Assembly: GCF_016919005.1 (NCBI RefSeq) | Contig: NZ_JAFFQE010000003.1 | Location: 186,001-250,000, forward strand | From: Desulfopila inferna | Lineage (GTDB): Bacteria > Desulfobacterota > Desulfobulbia > Desulfobulbales > Desulfocapsaceae | Reading direction: 5' to 3' | DNA length: 64,000 nt | In this document: positions 46,919 to 56,705 of the stretch, one piece after another | Numbering within the stretch: the stretch's first letter is position 1 | How the letters are laid out: each line of letters starts with the position of its first letter | Notes under the pieces: generated by a model | Told to the model about the DNA's origin: nothing | Seen by the model: only the letters and a program-made list of their open reading frames with translations | Databases searched by the model: none | Program-made: the position numbers and the translations under genes

Positions 46919-48187
46919 CTACCATTTGATTTCAAATTTTTTCCGCAACACCACTGCAGTTGCGTTCATGAGTATAAGAAAGGCCAGCAGAACCATGATC
47001 GCCGCCGATGTTCTTTCGGTGAAGGCACGTTCGGGACTATCGGACCAGAGAAAAATCTGCACCGGCAGTGCCGTGGCGGGATCGGTGAAACTTGAGGGAA
47101 CATCGACAATAAAGGCCACCATGCCGATCATCAGCAGCGGTGCCGTTTCACCGAGTGCCTGAGCCATGCCGATAATTGTCCCTGTCAACATGCCGGGCAA
47201 GGCAAGCGGCAGAACATGGTGAATTATGGTCTGGAGCTTCGATGCTCCGACACCAAGAGCCGCCTCGCGAATTGAAGGAGGGACCGATTTAAGCGAGGCA
47301 CGCCCCGCTATGATTATGGTCGGCAGGGTCATCAGGGTTAATACCAGCCCTCCGACAATGGGCGTTGATCTGGGCAACCCAAAAAAGTTTATGTAAACAG
47401 CGAGTCCCAGAAGTCCGAAAATAATGGATGGTACCGCTGCCAGATTGTTGATGTTGATCTCTATGAGGTCGGTCCAGCGGTTATTCGGTGCATATTCCTC
47501 AAGGTATACAGCTGCGGCGACACCAATGGGAAAGGAGAGGCCGAGTGTGATTAAAAGCATATAGACAGAGCCCTTCAGAGCGCTCATTATGCCCGCCAGC
47601 TCAGGCTCCCGGGAATCTCCGGAAGCAAAAAAGATGGTGTTGAACCTTTTTTGGATTTTTCCAGTGGTTTCCAGGCTGCCGATCCACTCAAGCTGGCTGT
47701 CGGAGATGCGCCTCTGGGATTGCGGCATGGTCGGATCTATTTTCCCCTTCATATACATGTCGACATCATCATCGGCCGGAACCCAGACGGTCCGGCTGGT
47801 GCCGATAAGACCGGGATCTGAAGCCACCAGGTCCCGCAGGGCATAAGGGGCACCGGGGCTTACCAGATGGTAGAGCTTCCTTTTTTCTTCCCGCGAAGTA
47901 ACCTCGGGAAATTCTTCCCGTAGACTTTGTTTGACAAGCCCGGGAAAATCGGCGGCTAAGAGGTTTTCATGGGCAAATACCTCTTCGTCAAAAGAGATGT
48001 CCAGAGCGATATATGTCTGCAGGAAAGCGCTGTAGCCATTTGAGATAATGGAATAAAAAAGAAACAGCAGAAAGAGCAGCGCCGAGAGTATCGCGGTAAT
48101 TCCCATTTTGCGGAAGAACCGCTCGGCACGATAGCGCCGATGCAGCCCTTTCTGAATGGTTGCGTTAATATGTTGGTGATCATTCAT
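46919..48187 (-). CDS. pstA: Phosphate ABC transporter permease PstA
   Basis: 422 residues against ~290 in typical PstA. Extra residues lie between the first membrane segment (~32-50) and the permease core (from ~210) and form a polar, probably periplasmic domain of about 150 residues. The core has GVAAAVYLEEYAP, NNLAAVPSIIFGLLGLAVY, and the EAA loop IREAALGVGASKLQTIIHHVLPLALPG (split). Sits between pstC and pstS. Confidence 0.93.
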   Translation of the reverse strand: MNDHQHINATIQKGLHRRYRAERFFRKMGITAILSALLFLLFLFYSIISNGYSAFLQTYIALDISFDEEVFAHENLLAADFPGLVKQSLREEFPEVTSREEKRKLYHLVSPGAPYALRDLVASDPGLIGTSRTVWVPADDDVDMYMKGKIDPTMPQSQRRISDSQLEWIGSLETTGKIQKRFNTIFFASGDSREPELAGIMSALKGSVYMLLITLGLSFPIGVAAAVYLEEYAPNNRWTDLIEININNLAAVPSIIFGLLGLAVYINFFGLPRSTPIVGGLVLTLMTLPTIIIAGRASLKSVPPSIREAALGVGASKLQTIIHHVLPLALPGMLTGTIIGMAQALGETAPLLMIGMVAFIVDVPSSFTDPATALPVQIFLWSDSPERAFTERTSAAIMVLLAFLILMNATAVVLRKKFEIKW

Positions 48188-48223
48188 GAAGCAAGTACCT
48201 TTTTATACTGATTCGCAGTTAGC

Positions 48224-49648
48224 CTATTCGTATTGTTCCCGGTATCTTCTGACAACACGCAGGGAGATAAAGTTAAGAATGAGGGTAAAAACAAAAAGAA
48301 CCAGACCAAGAGCGAAGGCCGCCAGTGTTTTGGGGCTGTCAAACTCCTGATCACCAACCAACAGCGTCACAATCTGCACGGTAACGGTGGTGACCGCCTC
48401 AAATGGGTTAGCCGTCAGGTTTGCCGAGAGCCCCGCCGCCATGACCACAATCATGGTTTCCCCGATAGCCCTGGAAACGGCGAGGAGGACACCTCCAACG
48501 ATTCCGGGAAGGGCTGCAGGTATTATCACGCTGCGGATGGTTTCATATTTGGTGGCGCCGAGAGCATAACTGCTGTCGCGAAGGGTCTGCGGAACGGCAT
48601 GAATCACGTCATCGGAAAGAGACGAGACAAAGGGAATGATCATCACGCCCATTACCACGCCGGCGGCCAGTGCACTTTCCGAAGCGACGTTCAACCCGAA
48701 CACCTCCCCGGAGTCGCGTATCATCGGGGCGACAACCAGAGCAGCGAAGAAACCGTAGACAACAGTCGGGATTCCGGCGAGGATCTCAAGCAGTGGTTTG
48801 GCGATTGTCCGAAAATTCCCGGCTGCATATTCAGAGAGATAGATAGCCGACATCAGACCAACCGGAATAGCAACCATCATGGCGATCAGGGCAATAAGCA
48901 TGGTGCCGGCAAATACAGGCACCGCCCCGAAGGCACCGGAAGAGCCGGCCTGGCCTTCACGGATTGCCATCTGCGGGCTCCAGTCCAGGCCGAATAGAAA
49001 ATCAGAGACCGGAATAATTTTAAAGAAACGTATAGCCTCGAAAAGAACGGAGAACACTATGCCGATGGTTGTCAGTATGGCTATTGCCGAACAACCGATC
49101 AGAAAATATCGGACCAGCGTTTCCACAATATTGCGCGCCCTTAGGGCAGGCTTGATTTTAGTGTAGGCATAAAAGGAGCAGATGCAGATCACTGCCAGTA
49201 ATATATAGCTTATTAGCGACCTGAAATTTTCCTGTAGATTGAGATAGGTATGGGCAGCCTCTCTGACCACGACATTGTCGACGCCGACAATAATATCTCC
49301 GGCCACAGCATTTTTGATGTCGTTGATGATCAGGCCCAGTCGTGCAGGTGACAGATCATGAGATTCGGGAGGAAGACTCCGGGTGATGAGCGATGTTAGA
49401 ATGCCCGGCTCGATAATCTGCCAGATACCGTAAAGTATAAGAGCCGGCAGACCGCACCAGATCGCTGCAAAAATCCCGTGATACCCGGGAAGGGAATGGA
49501 GTACTCTTCCGCCCGTCCCTGTCCGGGCAAATTTTAGCGCACGGGTCTTTCCTAACACATAGACGATATAGGAGAGAAGCAGCAATAATGGTATAAAGTA
49601 GTTATAGATCATCGGTAACAGATCAGTAGAGATTTCTTTGAGGTTCAC
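48224..49648 (-). CDS. pstC: Phosphate ABC transporter permease PstC
   Basis: 474 residues, longer than the typical ~320. Two N-terminal membrane segments flank a polar loop (~95-150), a further pair follows, and then the permease core with GLMSAIYLSEYAAGNFR, EILAGIPTVVYGFFAAL and EAA loop LRDSSYALGATKYETIRSVIIPAALPGIVGG (split). Forms the membrane channel with PstA. Seven bases separate it from phoU. Confidence 0.93.
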   Translation of the reverse strand: MNLKEISTDLLPMIYNYFIPLLLLLSYIVYVLGKTRALKFARTGTGGRVLHSLPGYHGIFAAIWCGLPALILYGIWQIIEPGILTSLITRSLPPESHDLSPARLGLIINDIKNAVAGDIIVGVDNVVVREAAHTYLNLQENFRSLISYILLAVICICSFYAYTKIKPALRARNIVETLVRYFLIGCSAIAILTTIGIVFSVLFEAIRFFKIIPVSDFLFGLDWSPQMAIREGQAGSSGAFGAVPVFAGTMLIALIAMMVAIPVGLMSAIYLSEYAAGNFRTIAKPLLEILAGIPTVVYGFFAALVVAPMIRDSGEVFGLNVASESALAAGVVMGVMIIPFVSSLSDDVIHAVPQTLRDSSYALGATKYETIRSVIIPAALPGIVGGVLLAVSRAIGETMIVVMAAGLSANLTANPFEAVTTVTVQIVTLLVGDQEFDSPKTLAAFALGLVLFVFTLILNFISLRVVRRYREQYE

Positions 49649-49655
49649 TCATTCT

Positions 49656-50363
49656 TTATGAAACTGTTCTTATAATGGTGCCCTCGACAAGATAGACCAC
49701 CTCTTCGGCTATGTTGGTCGCCCGGTCTGCTATCCTTTCCAGGTGCCTGGCCAGCAGGTAGGTGTTAATCAGACAGTCGGCATGAAGCGGATAAGCCGGT
49801 ATCATGCGGGTAATATGCTTATAGGCTTGATTTCTGAGGGAATCGACCTCGTCATCAATCAGAAAGACTTCTCTTGCCGCCTGGGCATTACGCTGTACCA
49901 GAGCATCAAGACTCATGCGCAGCATCGTGGTCACCTTTTCCGACATGGTCTGAAAATCAAAATTGACATCGAGCGGCCGGCATTTGGAAATCGTCTCGAC
50001 CCGCATGGCGATGCTAACCGCAATATCGGCAATGCGTTCTATCTCGTTATTGATCTTGATTACAGTAATGAGAAAACGAAGATCGCCTGCTACCGGCTGG
50101 TGTAGAGCCATTATCTTCAGGCAGTCTTCTTCGATTTCAATTTCCATCTCATCAATCTCATAATCGGAGAGAATGATAGACTGAATGGTCTCCTGATCCT
50201 GAGTAAGAATTACCTGAGCGGCCTTTCGCACCCGGTCTTCAACCTTCGAGCTGAGTTCCAGAAGCTTTTTATTGAGATTTTCCAGCTCATTGTGGAATGT
50301 GTAATATGGCTGCATGGTATCGATCGACTCCTTCTCAGTACATGGTTTCATTTTTTCGTCCAT
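49656..50363 (-). CDS. phoU: Phosphate-signalling regulator PhoU
   Basis: 235 residues. Two PhoU helical repeats with metal-binding Glu/Asp motifs (ILSDYEIDEMEIEIEEDCL and VFLIDDEVDSLRNQAY) and the ARHLERIADRATNIAEEVVYLVEG ending (split). Negative regulator linking PstSCAB to PhoR. The first Met lacks a ribosome site; Met17 (50315) follows GAAGGAG and matches where homologues start. First gene of the phoU-pstC-A-S-B unit, divergent from phoB. Confidence 0.95.
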   Translation of the reverse strand: MDEKMKPCTEKESIDTMQPYYTFHNELENLNKKLLELSSKVEDRVRKAAQVILTQDQETIQSIILSDYEIDEMEIEIEEDCLKIMALHQPVAGDLRFLITVIKINNEIERIADIAVSIAMRVETISKCRPLDVNFDFQTMSEKVTTMLRMSLDALVQRNAQAAREVFLIDDEVDSLRNQAYKHITRMIPAYPLHADCLINTYLLARHLERIADRATNIAEEVVYLVEGTIIRTVS

Positions 50364-50395
50364 GCTGAGAAGATAGAGGATGATTATTTCCGCTC

Positions 50396-50423
50396 TGTTA
50401 AAAGAATATTAGGATTGTGTTAG
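50396..50423 (-). promoter_or_regulatory. Candidate Pho box upstream of phoU
   Basis: On the minus strand CTAACA, CTAATA and TTAACA occur at exact 11-bp intervals (5-base spacers). Direct repeats of a 6-mer with 11-bp phasing are how PhoB/PhoP proteins bind. Located between phoU and phoB. Confidence 0.5.
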
Positions 50424-50558
50424 TGAGGGAGAAAGCTCTTGCAGGGGTGATCAAAATAAAGCATCTTTTTGTGAGAAGCAGGCGAACAGGAGACATAGTG
50501 TACTGCCGTCACTCCAGGTTTTTATAGGAGCGCCAAAATTCAACACAAAGATTCTTAA

Positions 50559-51293
50559 ATGAAAAAACACCACATTCTGATAGTTGAAGATGACAGCGAC
50601 ATTCAACAGCTCGTCAGTTACAACCTGATCAGAGCGGGCTTTAATGTCACCTGCGCCGATTCCGGTGAAGAGGCCCTCGAGTGTCTGCAGAGGGAATCTT
50701 TTGACTGCATCCTCCTCGATCTTATGCTGCCGGGGCTTTCCGGAATAGAAGTGTGCAGGTATTTACGGAAAAACAAAAAAGACACTATCACCAGCGCCCC
50801 GATCATCATGCTGACCGCCAAGGGGGAGGAGGAGGACATCATTGTCGGGCTGGAAAGCGGCGCCGATGATTATATTCCCAAACCCTTCAGTCCCAAAGTT
50901 CTCATAGCCAGGATTAAAGCGGTCCTGCGCCGTAGCGAACAGGGCAAGGAAAATAAAGGTGCCGGCTACCGGCAGACGCTTACCATTGACAACCTGAGCA
51001 TCGATCCGGCACGGCACGAGGTTCGGCTGGGTGAAGAGCTGTTGCAACTGACCATGACCGAATTCGGTATATTGACCTTTCTCGCCAAAAAGCCGGGTTG
51101 GGTCTTTACCCGTCAGCAGATAATTGACTCGGTCAGGGGATATGATTTTCTAATCACTCCCCGGGCCATCGATGTACAGATATTCGGACTGCGCAAAAAG
51201 ATGAGAGGAGCGGGAAAGATGATCGAGACCGTCAGGGGAATCGGCTATCGCCTGAAGACCAGCCGGGAAGAGGAAGATGGTGAGATATCATGA
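50559..51293 (+). CDS. phoB: Phosphate response regulator PhoB
   Basis: 244 residues. Receiver domain with acidic pair in IVEDDSDIQQL, phospho-Asp in CILLDLMLPGLSG, Thr in MLTAKGEEED and Lys in YIPKPF. Then a winged-helix OmpR/PhoB DNA-binding domain (TEFGILTFLAKKPGWVFTRQQII split, AIDVQIFGLRKKM, IETVRGIGYRL). The ATG overlap with phoR marks a coupled pair. PhoB should activate the divergent pst genes under phosphate limitation. Confidence 0.95.
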   Translation: MKKHHILIVEDDSDIQQLVSYNLIRAGFNVTCADSGEEALECLQRESFDCILLDLMLPGLSGIEVCRYLRKNKKDTITSAPIIMLTAKGEEEDIIVGLESGADDYIPKPFSPKVLIARIKAVLRRSEQGKENKGAGYRQTLTIDNLSIDPARHEVRLGEELLQLTMTEFGILTFLAKKPGWVFTRQQIIDSVRGYDFLITPRAIDVQIFGLRKKMRGAGKMIETVRGIGYRLKTSREEEDGEIS

Positions 51294-53125
51294 AGCAGAG
51301 AAAACTCATCTGGCAGATTTTTCCGGCCAATCTTCTGATCCTGCTGTTGACGGTGGCCTGTGTTACCTGGTTCGGCAGAGCATCGCTAAAATCATTTTAT
51401 CTCGACGAGTTGGAAAAAGGGCTCATCTCCCGGGCACACCTGGTCAAGCCCCTCATCTTGGAAATGCTGCAGCAGGATGAGATCACCAGACTGCGCCAGT
51501 ACAGCAAAAGCGCGGGCAGAGAAGCCAATACCCGCATTACGATCATCAGACCTGACGGCAAGGTAGTGGCTGATTCCAATGAGGATCCCTCCACCATGGA
51601 GCTGCATCACACCAGGACGGAAGTCAGAGCCGCTCTGCAGGGAAATACGGGTAAATCGCTGCGCTTTTCCAGGACCCTGGGACAGGAGATGCTTTACGTC
51701 GCCATTCCGATATTTGACGGGTGGAAAAGGGATACAGCTTTACCGGCTACCACGGAAATTCAGGCAATCCTGAGGATGTCGGTTGCGGTGGAGGCTATCG
51801 AAGTTGCGCTGCAGGATATTTTTGGCAAGATATTATTCGGCGTCTTCCTTTTTGCTTTTTTGGCCGCTGCCGCCTCCCTGCTGGTCTCTCGAAATATCAG
51901 CAGGCCCCTCGAGGAAATTAAGCGGGCGGCAGAACGATACTCGAATGGGGACTTTTCCGGAAAAATGACCAATTTTCAAAGATCCGCTTCACTGGAAGTG
52001 GTGACGCTGGCCACCGCTATGGAGAAAATGGCGGCCCAGCTCAACGAACGGATCGAGACCATCAAGTCTCAGCGAAATGAACTCGAGACTGTCTTCTCGA
52101 GCATGGTGGAATCCGTAATTGCCATAGACAGCCACGAGCACGTCATAAATATCAATACAGCCGCGGCTGAGCTGTTGGGGATCGAGGAGAATTTTGCTCG
52201 AGGAAAGATGGTCCCGGAGGTGCTGCGCAATGTCAAACTTCAGCAACAGATCAAGGAGGTGATCAGGACCGGTTACTCACTGCAGGACGAGATCGTTCAT
52301 TCCGATAATGGCGGCGACAGATTCCTGCAAACCAATATTGTTCCTCTCAATGACCAGATGAACAGGATCCCTGGTATTCTGGTGGTCCTCAATGACGTAA
52401 CCAAGCTGCGGAGGCTTGAAAATGTACGCCGTGATTTTGTGGCCAATGTTTCCCATGAGCTGCGTACACCGATAACTTCCATTCGCGGCTATGTTGAAAC
52501 TTTGCTCGATGGTGCCCTGGAAAACAGAGAGGATGCCGTCAGATTTCTAAAAACGGTTATGCGACAGGCAGAGCGCCTCAACGAAATTATCGAGGATCTT
52601 CTGGTGCTCTCCCGAATCGAGCAGGAAGCCGAGGAAAATCAGATCAAGCTGGAGACGAGCAGCCTCTGCAGAGTGCTCGAGGTTGCGGTAGAAACCTGCG
52701 GACGACTGGCGGCGGAGAAGGATATTTCGGTTTCACTGGCCTGTCCTGAATCGATTCAGCTGAAAATCAACGAAACGCTAATGGAACAGGCCCTGGTCAA
52801 TCTGCTGGTCAATGCGATTAAATACAGCAGAAAAGGAGACAGGATAGACGTCACGGCATCGTCTGCCGCAGATCATGGCCGGAATGTGGTAAAAATCAGC
52901 GTCAGCGATACGGGAGTAGGAATTGCCTCAAACCATCTCTCCCGCCTCTTCGAACGTTTTTATAGAAGCGATAAGGCCCGTAGCAGAAAAGAAGGCGGAA
53001 CAGGTCTGGGACTTGCCATTGTCAAACATATCGTCCTGGCCCATAAAGGCCGAATCGAGGTGTCCAGTACACCCGGTATGGGGAGCACCTTCACAATTAC
53101 CCTGCCACGAAATAACAGCGAATAA
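51290..53125 (+). CDS. phoR: Phosphate sensor histidine kinase PhoR
   Basis: 611 residues. A membrane segment (IFPANLLILLLTVACVTWF), an extracytoplasmic region of ~140 residues, a second segment (ILFGVFLFAFLAAAASLL), HAMP (~205-255), a PAS domain (FSSMVESVIAIDSHEHVININ), HisKA with VSHELRTPITSIRGYVETLL and HATPase with NAIKYSRKGD, DTGVGIASNHL and GTGLGLAIVKHIV. Large PhoR of the type having a periplasmic sensor. Controlled through PhoU and PstSCAB. Confidence 0.94.
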   Translation: MKQRKLIWQIFPANLLILLLTVACVTWFGRASLKSFYLDELEKGLISRAHLVKPLILEMLQQDEITRLRQYSKSAGREANTRITIIRPDGKVVADSNEDPSTMELHHTRTEVRAALQGNTGKSLRFSRTLGQEMLYVAIPIFDGWKRDTALPATTEIQAILRMSVAVEAIEVALQDIFGKILFGVFLFAFLAAAASLLVSRNISRPLEEIKRAAERYSNGDFSGKMTNFQRSASLEVVTLATAMEKMAAQLNERIETIKSQRNELETVFSSMVESVIAIDSHEHVININTAAAELLGIEENFARGKMVPEVLRNVKLQQQIKEVIRTGYSLQDEIVHSDNGGDRFLQTNIVPLNDQMNRIPGILVVLNDVTKLRRLENVRRDFVANVSHELRTPITSIRGYVETLLDGALENREDAVRFLKTVMRQAERLNEIIEDLLVLSRIEQEAEENQIKLETSSLCRVLEVAVETCGRLAAEKDISVSLACPESIQLKINETLMEQALVNLLVNAIKYSRKGDRIDVTASSAADHGRNVVKISVSDTGVGIASNHLSRLFERFYRSDKARSRKEGGTGLGLAIVKHIVLAHKGRIEVSSTPGMGSTFTITLPRNNSE

Positions 53126-53280
53126 TCTCCGGCCAGGGAATCTAATGAACACTCCGGTTTAAGAGAAAAAAATTGCCGCTATGGCACCAATCGGCTAAGA
53201 TTAATTTGGTTTTGGAACTCTACGACCACATAGATCGGGCTTGTTATGAAGCCATCAATCTTTCCCTTAACCAGGAGTAC

Positions 53281-53532
53281 ATGAAGATGAAAAACGGTCA
53301 ATGTCCACGTTGCGGTGCCAAAGAAATTTATTCCGGTGCCGACATTCCCCTGAAGAGCGGCCCGTTCGGCAGCAATGCCATCCCCATCAGTCTGACCTCG
53401 ATGGCCGCACTGGATAATTATATCTGCGTGTCCTGCGGCCTGGTGGAGAGCTACATAGAGGATCCTGCCAAACTCGAGGATGTGGCCGACCGCTGGAAAA
53501 AGATCGCTCCGGACAATGGAAGCGAAGATTAA
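53281..53532 (+). CDS. Small zinc-ribbon protein of unknown function
   Basis: 83 residues from the ATG at 53281, chosen because ACCAGGAGTAC gives it a good ribosome site and the upstream part lacks family character. Two CxxC pairs (CPRC at the N-terminus, CVSC about 40 residues on) make a zinc ribbon; the rest is polar. Similar small proteins with these pairs are annotated only as zinc ribbon proteins. 36 bases precede the ubiB-like gene, so cotranscription is likely. Confidence 0.7.
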   Translation: MKMKNGQCPRCGAKEIYSGADIPLKSGPFGSNAIPISLTSMAALDNYICVSCGLVESYIEDPAKLEDVADRWKKIAPDNGSED

Positions 53533-53568
53533 CTCCTGATCACGTGCAATAAAAGGAATGACCACCAT

Positions 53569-55239
53569 ATGAAAGGACTACGCCGCTTCGGGGCCATTAC
53601 CGGAGTACTGGTCAGACATGGTTACGGCAATGTGATCGAACGGATGTTTAAGCGATCCCGGAAAAAAGATGCCGAGACCACACCGGAAATTTCACCGGCG
53701 TTCCACTCACCCGCCCGCATCCGCCGGATGCTGGAAGAGCTGGGTCCCAGTTTTATCAAGCTGGGTCAGCTGATGAGCGTCCGGGCGGACGTCTTTCCTG
53801 TAGAATATACCGAAGAGTTCAAGAAGCTCCAGGACAGTATCCCACCGGTACCATTCTCCTCCATCCGGGATGTGATTGAAGCCGAGTTGGAGGTGCGGTT
53901 AAGCGATATCTTCTCGAAATTTTCACCCGAGGCCATGGCTGCCGCCTCCGTGGCCCAGGTCCATGAAGCAAGACTTAAGAACGGCGACCGCGTGGCCGTC
54001 AAGGTTATCCGGCCCGGAATCGAGATCAAAATCCGCGATGACATTCATGTGATGCGGTTTTTTGCGGAAAGGTTGGAAAAGATGTTCGAGTTTGCCAGGG
54101 TCATCGGCCTCATCAACCTGGTGAAGGAATTCGAGCGCACTATTTTCAGAGAGCTCGATATGTATATCGAGGGCGGCAATATCGAGAAATTCGCCGCTAA
54201 TTTCAAGGGCAGCAAAGAGATCTACACCGCCAGGGTCTATTGGGATTACTCATCCAAATCCGTCTTGGTCATGGAGTATATCGACGGCATGAAGATGGAC
54301 GAGGTCGAGAAAATCCGCCAGGCCGGCATCGATCCCAAGGAAGTCGCCATGATCGGCTTGCGCTCATTTTCCCGCCAGCTCATGGATTTCGGCTTTTTCC
54401 ATGCCGATCCTCATCCCGGCAATACCATCGTCATGTACGACGGCCGGGTTAGCCTGGTCGATTTCGGGATCATCGGCTACCTGGACGAAGAAACCATGAC
54501 CCAGGTGGCCAATATCTTCCTCGGCTATGCCGAACACGATTACGACATGATCATGGACGCCTTCCGCGATGCCGGTATTATCGACGAGGAAGTTATCGAC
54601 CTCAAGCGTTTCAGAGCGGATCTCAAGGATATGAGCGAACCATTCTACGGTCGTTCCCTGCAGACGATTGCAGTAAAAGACGTCTATGAACAGGTGATGC
54701 GGGTAGCCTACAAATACCACATCCGTCTGCCCCGCAACCTGCTTCTGCTCCTCAAAACGTTCGTGCAGACAGAAGGACTTGGTAAAATACTGGGCAGCGA
54801 CGCCAGTATCCTGGAGGTCACCCGGCCCTACGCCAAAAAGCTGGTGCAGCGCGGCTACGACACCCAGAGTCTCCTCAAGAACATGGGCCGGGACACCCGG
54901 ACCATGGGTACCTACCTGAAGATGATGCCCCGCCTTACCCATGCCATCTTCAAACGGACCGCCGAAGGCCGGCACCGCCTCGAGATTCGCCACCGGGGCC
55001 TCGAGTCCATTGCCAATAAATTTGAACGCGGCCTCAATCGAGCAGTGACAGCGATAATCATCGCTGCCTCGACCATTGCCGGCTCCCTGGTGCTCAACTC
55101 CCCTGACCCGATCATGAATATCTCCCTGGGCGATTTCAGTGTTTCTCTCACCACTCTGCTGGGTATCCTGGGCTACAGCATAGCCACATTTCTCGGGCTT
55201 TGGCTGATCATCTCGATCTTCAAATCAGGAAAGATGTAG
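53569..55239 (+). CDS. ABC1/UbiB-family atypical kinase
   Basis: 556 residues, typical UbiB length. The KxGQ motif is FIKLGQLMSVRADVFP, the AQVH region is AAASVAQVHEARLKNG, the ATP-Lys is in RVAVKVIRP, the catalytic motif is FFHADPHPGN and the metal Asp is in LVDFGIIGYL. Two C-terminal hydrophobic segments (~500-555) anchor it in the membrane. The family supports quinone (ubiquinone or menaquinone) synthesis through ATPase activity. No quinone gene is adjacent. Confidence 0.92.
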   Translation: MKGLRRFGAITGVLVRHGYGNVIERMFKRSRKKDAETTPEISPAFHSPARIRRMLEELGPSFIKLGQLMSVRADVFPVEYTEEFKKLQDSIPPVPFSSIRDVIEAELEVRLSDIFSKFSPEAMAAASVAQVHEARLKNGDRVAVKVIRPGIEIKIRDDIHVMRFFAERLEKMFEFARVIGLINLVKEFERTIFRELDMYIEGGNIEKFAANFKGSKEIYTARVYWDYSSKSVLVMEYIDGMKMDEVEKIRQAGIDPKEVAMIGLRSFSRQLMDFGFFHADPHPGNTIVMYDGRVSLVDFGIIGYLDEETMTQVANIFLGYAEHDYDMIMDAFRDAGIIDEEVIDLKRFRADLKDMSEPFYGRSLQTIAVKDVYEQVMRVAYKYHIRLPRNLLLLLKTFVQTEGLGKILGSDASILEVTRPYAKKLVQRGYDTQSLLKNMGRDTRTMGTYLKMMPRLTHAIFKRTAEGRHRLEIRHRGLESIANKFERGLNRAVTAIIIAASTIAGSLVLNSPDPIMNISLGDFSVSLTTLLGILGYSIATFLGLWLIISIFKSGKM

Positions 55240-55551
55240 CCTGATGGTGCATTTTTTGACCGGTCAATCCTGGCATTTTTATTCCGATGGTTTATTAAGA
55301 GGATTTAGCCTCCTGTCGGCGGGCCGAAACGGAGAGCCTCTTTTATCAAAATTTCTGTCTTGCTGATGAGGAATGCAAATTTAAAGGGGGTCATCAAGAT
55401 GATAATCATGGTGTAGTTATTGAACTCAATGAGAAAATGCGATACCTTAACCGTTGAAGATGGATATACGGAAAAACGTCTTCATACATCCCATCATACG
55501 GATCGGGAGTACAACAAGACCTGAAAAAGACAGCTGCAGGGAGCATCGACA
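55240..55551. other. Intergenic region between ubiB-like and solute-binding protein genes
   Basis: 312 bases. It contains the hairpin at 55298-55344, a probable ubiB terminator, and then AT-rich sequence leading to the ribosome site of the next gene. No frame of note. Confidence 0.5.
55298..55344 (+). terminator. Candidate terminator after the ubiB-like gene
   Basis: Nested pairs AGAGG/CCTCT, CTCC/GGAG and TCGG/CCGA around a CGGG loop, followed by TTTT. The T-run is short and the outer stem is interrupted, so moderate support. Confidence 0.4.
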
Positions 55552-56574
55552 ATGAATATTCAGTATACCCGATCTTTAAAATGCAGGCTGCTGTATATCA
55601 TCGCCCTCTTTCTGCTGCCAACCTCCCTCTTGCCGGGAGCGATTTCCGCCGGGGCAGCTTCGGAAGAACAGGATTCCATCACCATCGCAATGGAGGCAAC
55701 AGCGGTCAACACTTTGATCTATGTTGCCCATAAACAGAATTTTTTTGCCGACAATGGCATCAGGCTGATCATCAAAGACCATTATCCTTCGGGAGCGGCA
55801 GCAACTGAAGCGATGCTGTCCGGAGAGGCCGACCTTTCCACCACTGCCGAGTTCGCTATAGTCAGATATGCCTTTGCCGGAAGAAAAATCTGCACTCTCG
55901 GCAGCATCGACAGGTTTATGCATATGAAGCTGATCGCTCGCGCAGATGGGGAAATTGTCACCCCAAAAGATTTTTCCGGCAAAAGAATCGGGGTCGCGGT
56001 CGGGACTGCGGCTGAATTCAATCTCGGCCGGTTTCTCGACCTGCAGGGGCTCGATAAAGATTCCGTTATTGTCGAGGAAGTCCAGGCTCCGGATGCGGTT
56101 GAAGCTATGACCAAGGGCAGGGTTGATGCTCTGGTCACCTGGCAGCCTTATGTTCTGGATATCTCAAACACTATGGGGGATGCTATACAGATCTGGGACG
56201 TCCAGAGCGGACAGCCGATGTACTGCGTACTGATTACCAGCAGGAAATGGTCTGCAGCATATCCCGAACTTAAAAAGAAGTTCATGAACTCACTGCTGCA
56301 AGCCGAACAATTCCTGATAGAGAATGAGACCCAAGCACAAGAGATTATGCAGGAATTTCTTGGATATGATGCCGAAGATATCGGGACCATCTGGCATCAG
56401 CACCGTTTTTCATTGCGGCTCGACCAGTCGCTCATCCTGGCCCTGGAGGACCAGGCACGATGGATGCAAAAAAATATCCTCCACGCGGAGAAGAGCATTC
56501 CGAATTTTCTCGAATATATTGATACAGAGGGTCTTGAGGCGGTCAAGCCCGAGGCAGTTTCCATCATACGCTGA
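55552..56574 (+). CDS. Periplasmic solute-binding protein, NMT1/SsuA-like
   Basis: 340 residues. A Sec signal peptide (hydrophobic ~12-35, cleavage near ISAGAASEEQ) precedes a periplasmic binding fold: ITIAMEATAVNTLIYVAHKQNFF, SGAAATEAMLSGEADLSTTAEF (split), KRIGVAVGTAAEF and VDALVTWQPYV. Such proteins bind small organic or sulfur/nitrogen compounds (taurine, nitrate, thiamine precursors). No permease or ATPase gene is near; a membrane sensor kinase follows after 131 bases, suggesting a sensory rather than transport role. Confidence 0.85.
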   Translation: MNIQYTRSLKCRLLYIIALFLLPTSLLPGAISAGAASEEQDSITIAMEATAVNTLIYVAHKQNFFADNGIRLIIKDHYPSGAAATEAMLSGEADLSTTAEFAIVRYAFAGRKICTLGSIDRFMHMKLIARADGEIVTPKDFSGKRIGVAVGTAAEFNLGRFLDLQGLDKDSVIVEEVQAPDAVEAMTKGRVDALVTWQPYVLDISNTMGDAIQIWDVQSGQPMYCVLITSRKWSAAYPELKKKFMNSLLQAEQFLIENETQAQEIMQEFLGYDAEDIGTIWHQHRFSLRLDQSLILALEDQARWMQKNILHAEKSIPNFLEYIDTEGLEAVKPEAVSIIR

Positions 56575-56705
56575 TGATAGTTTAAGGTCAGGGTGGGGAC
56601 TGTGGAGAGCAGCAGCACAGAAACCGGTTTCTATCAGCAGCGGCTCTGCAGATACTTGACTCCGGGAAACCCGGTCAAGCATTTTATTCATAGAAGGGAG
56701 ATACC

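Noticed and set aside
48233-48997. Plus-strand open frame (254 codons)
   Set aside because: Antisense to pstC with skewed Asn/His/Gly/Arg composition; no motif.
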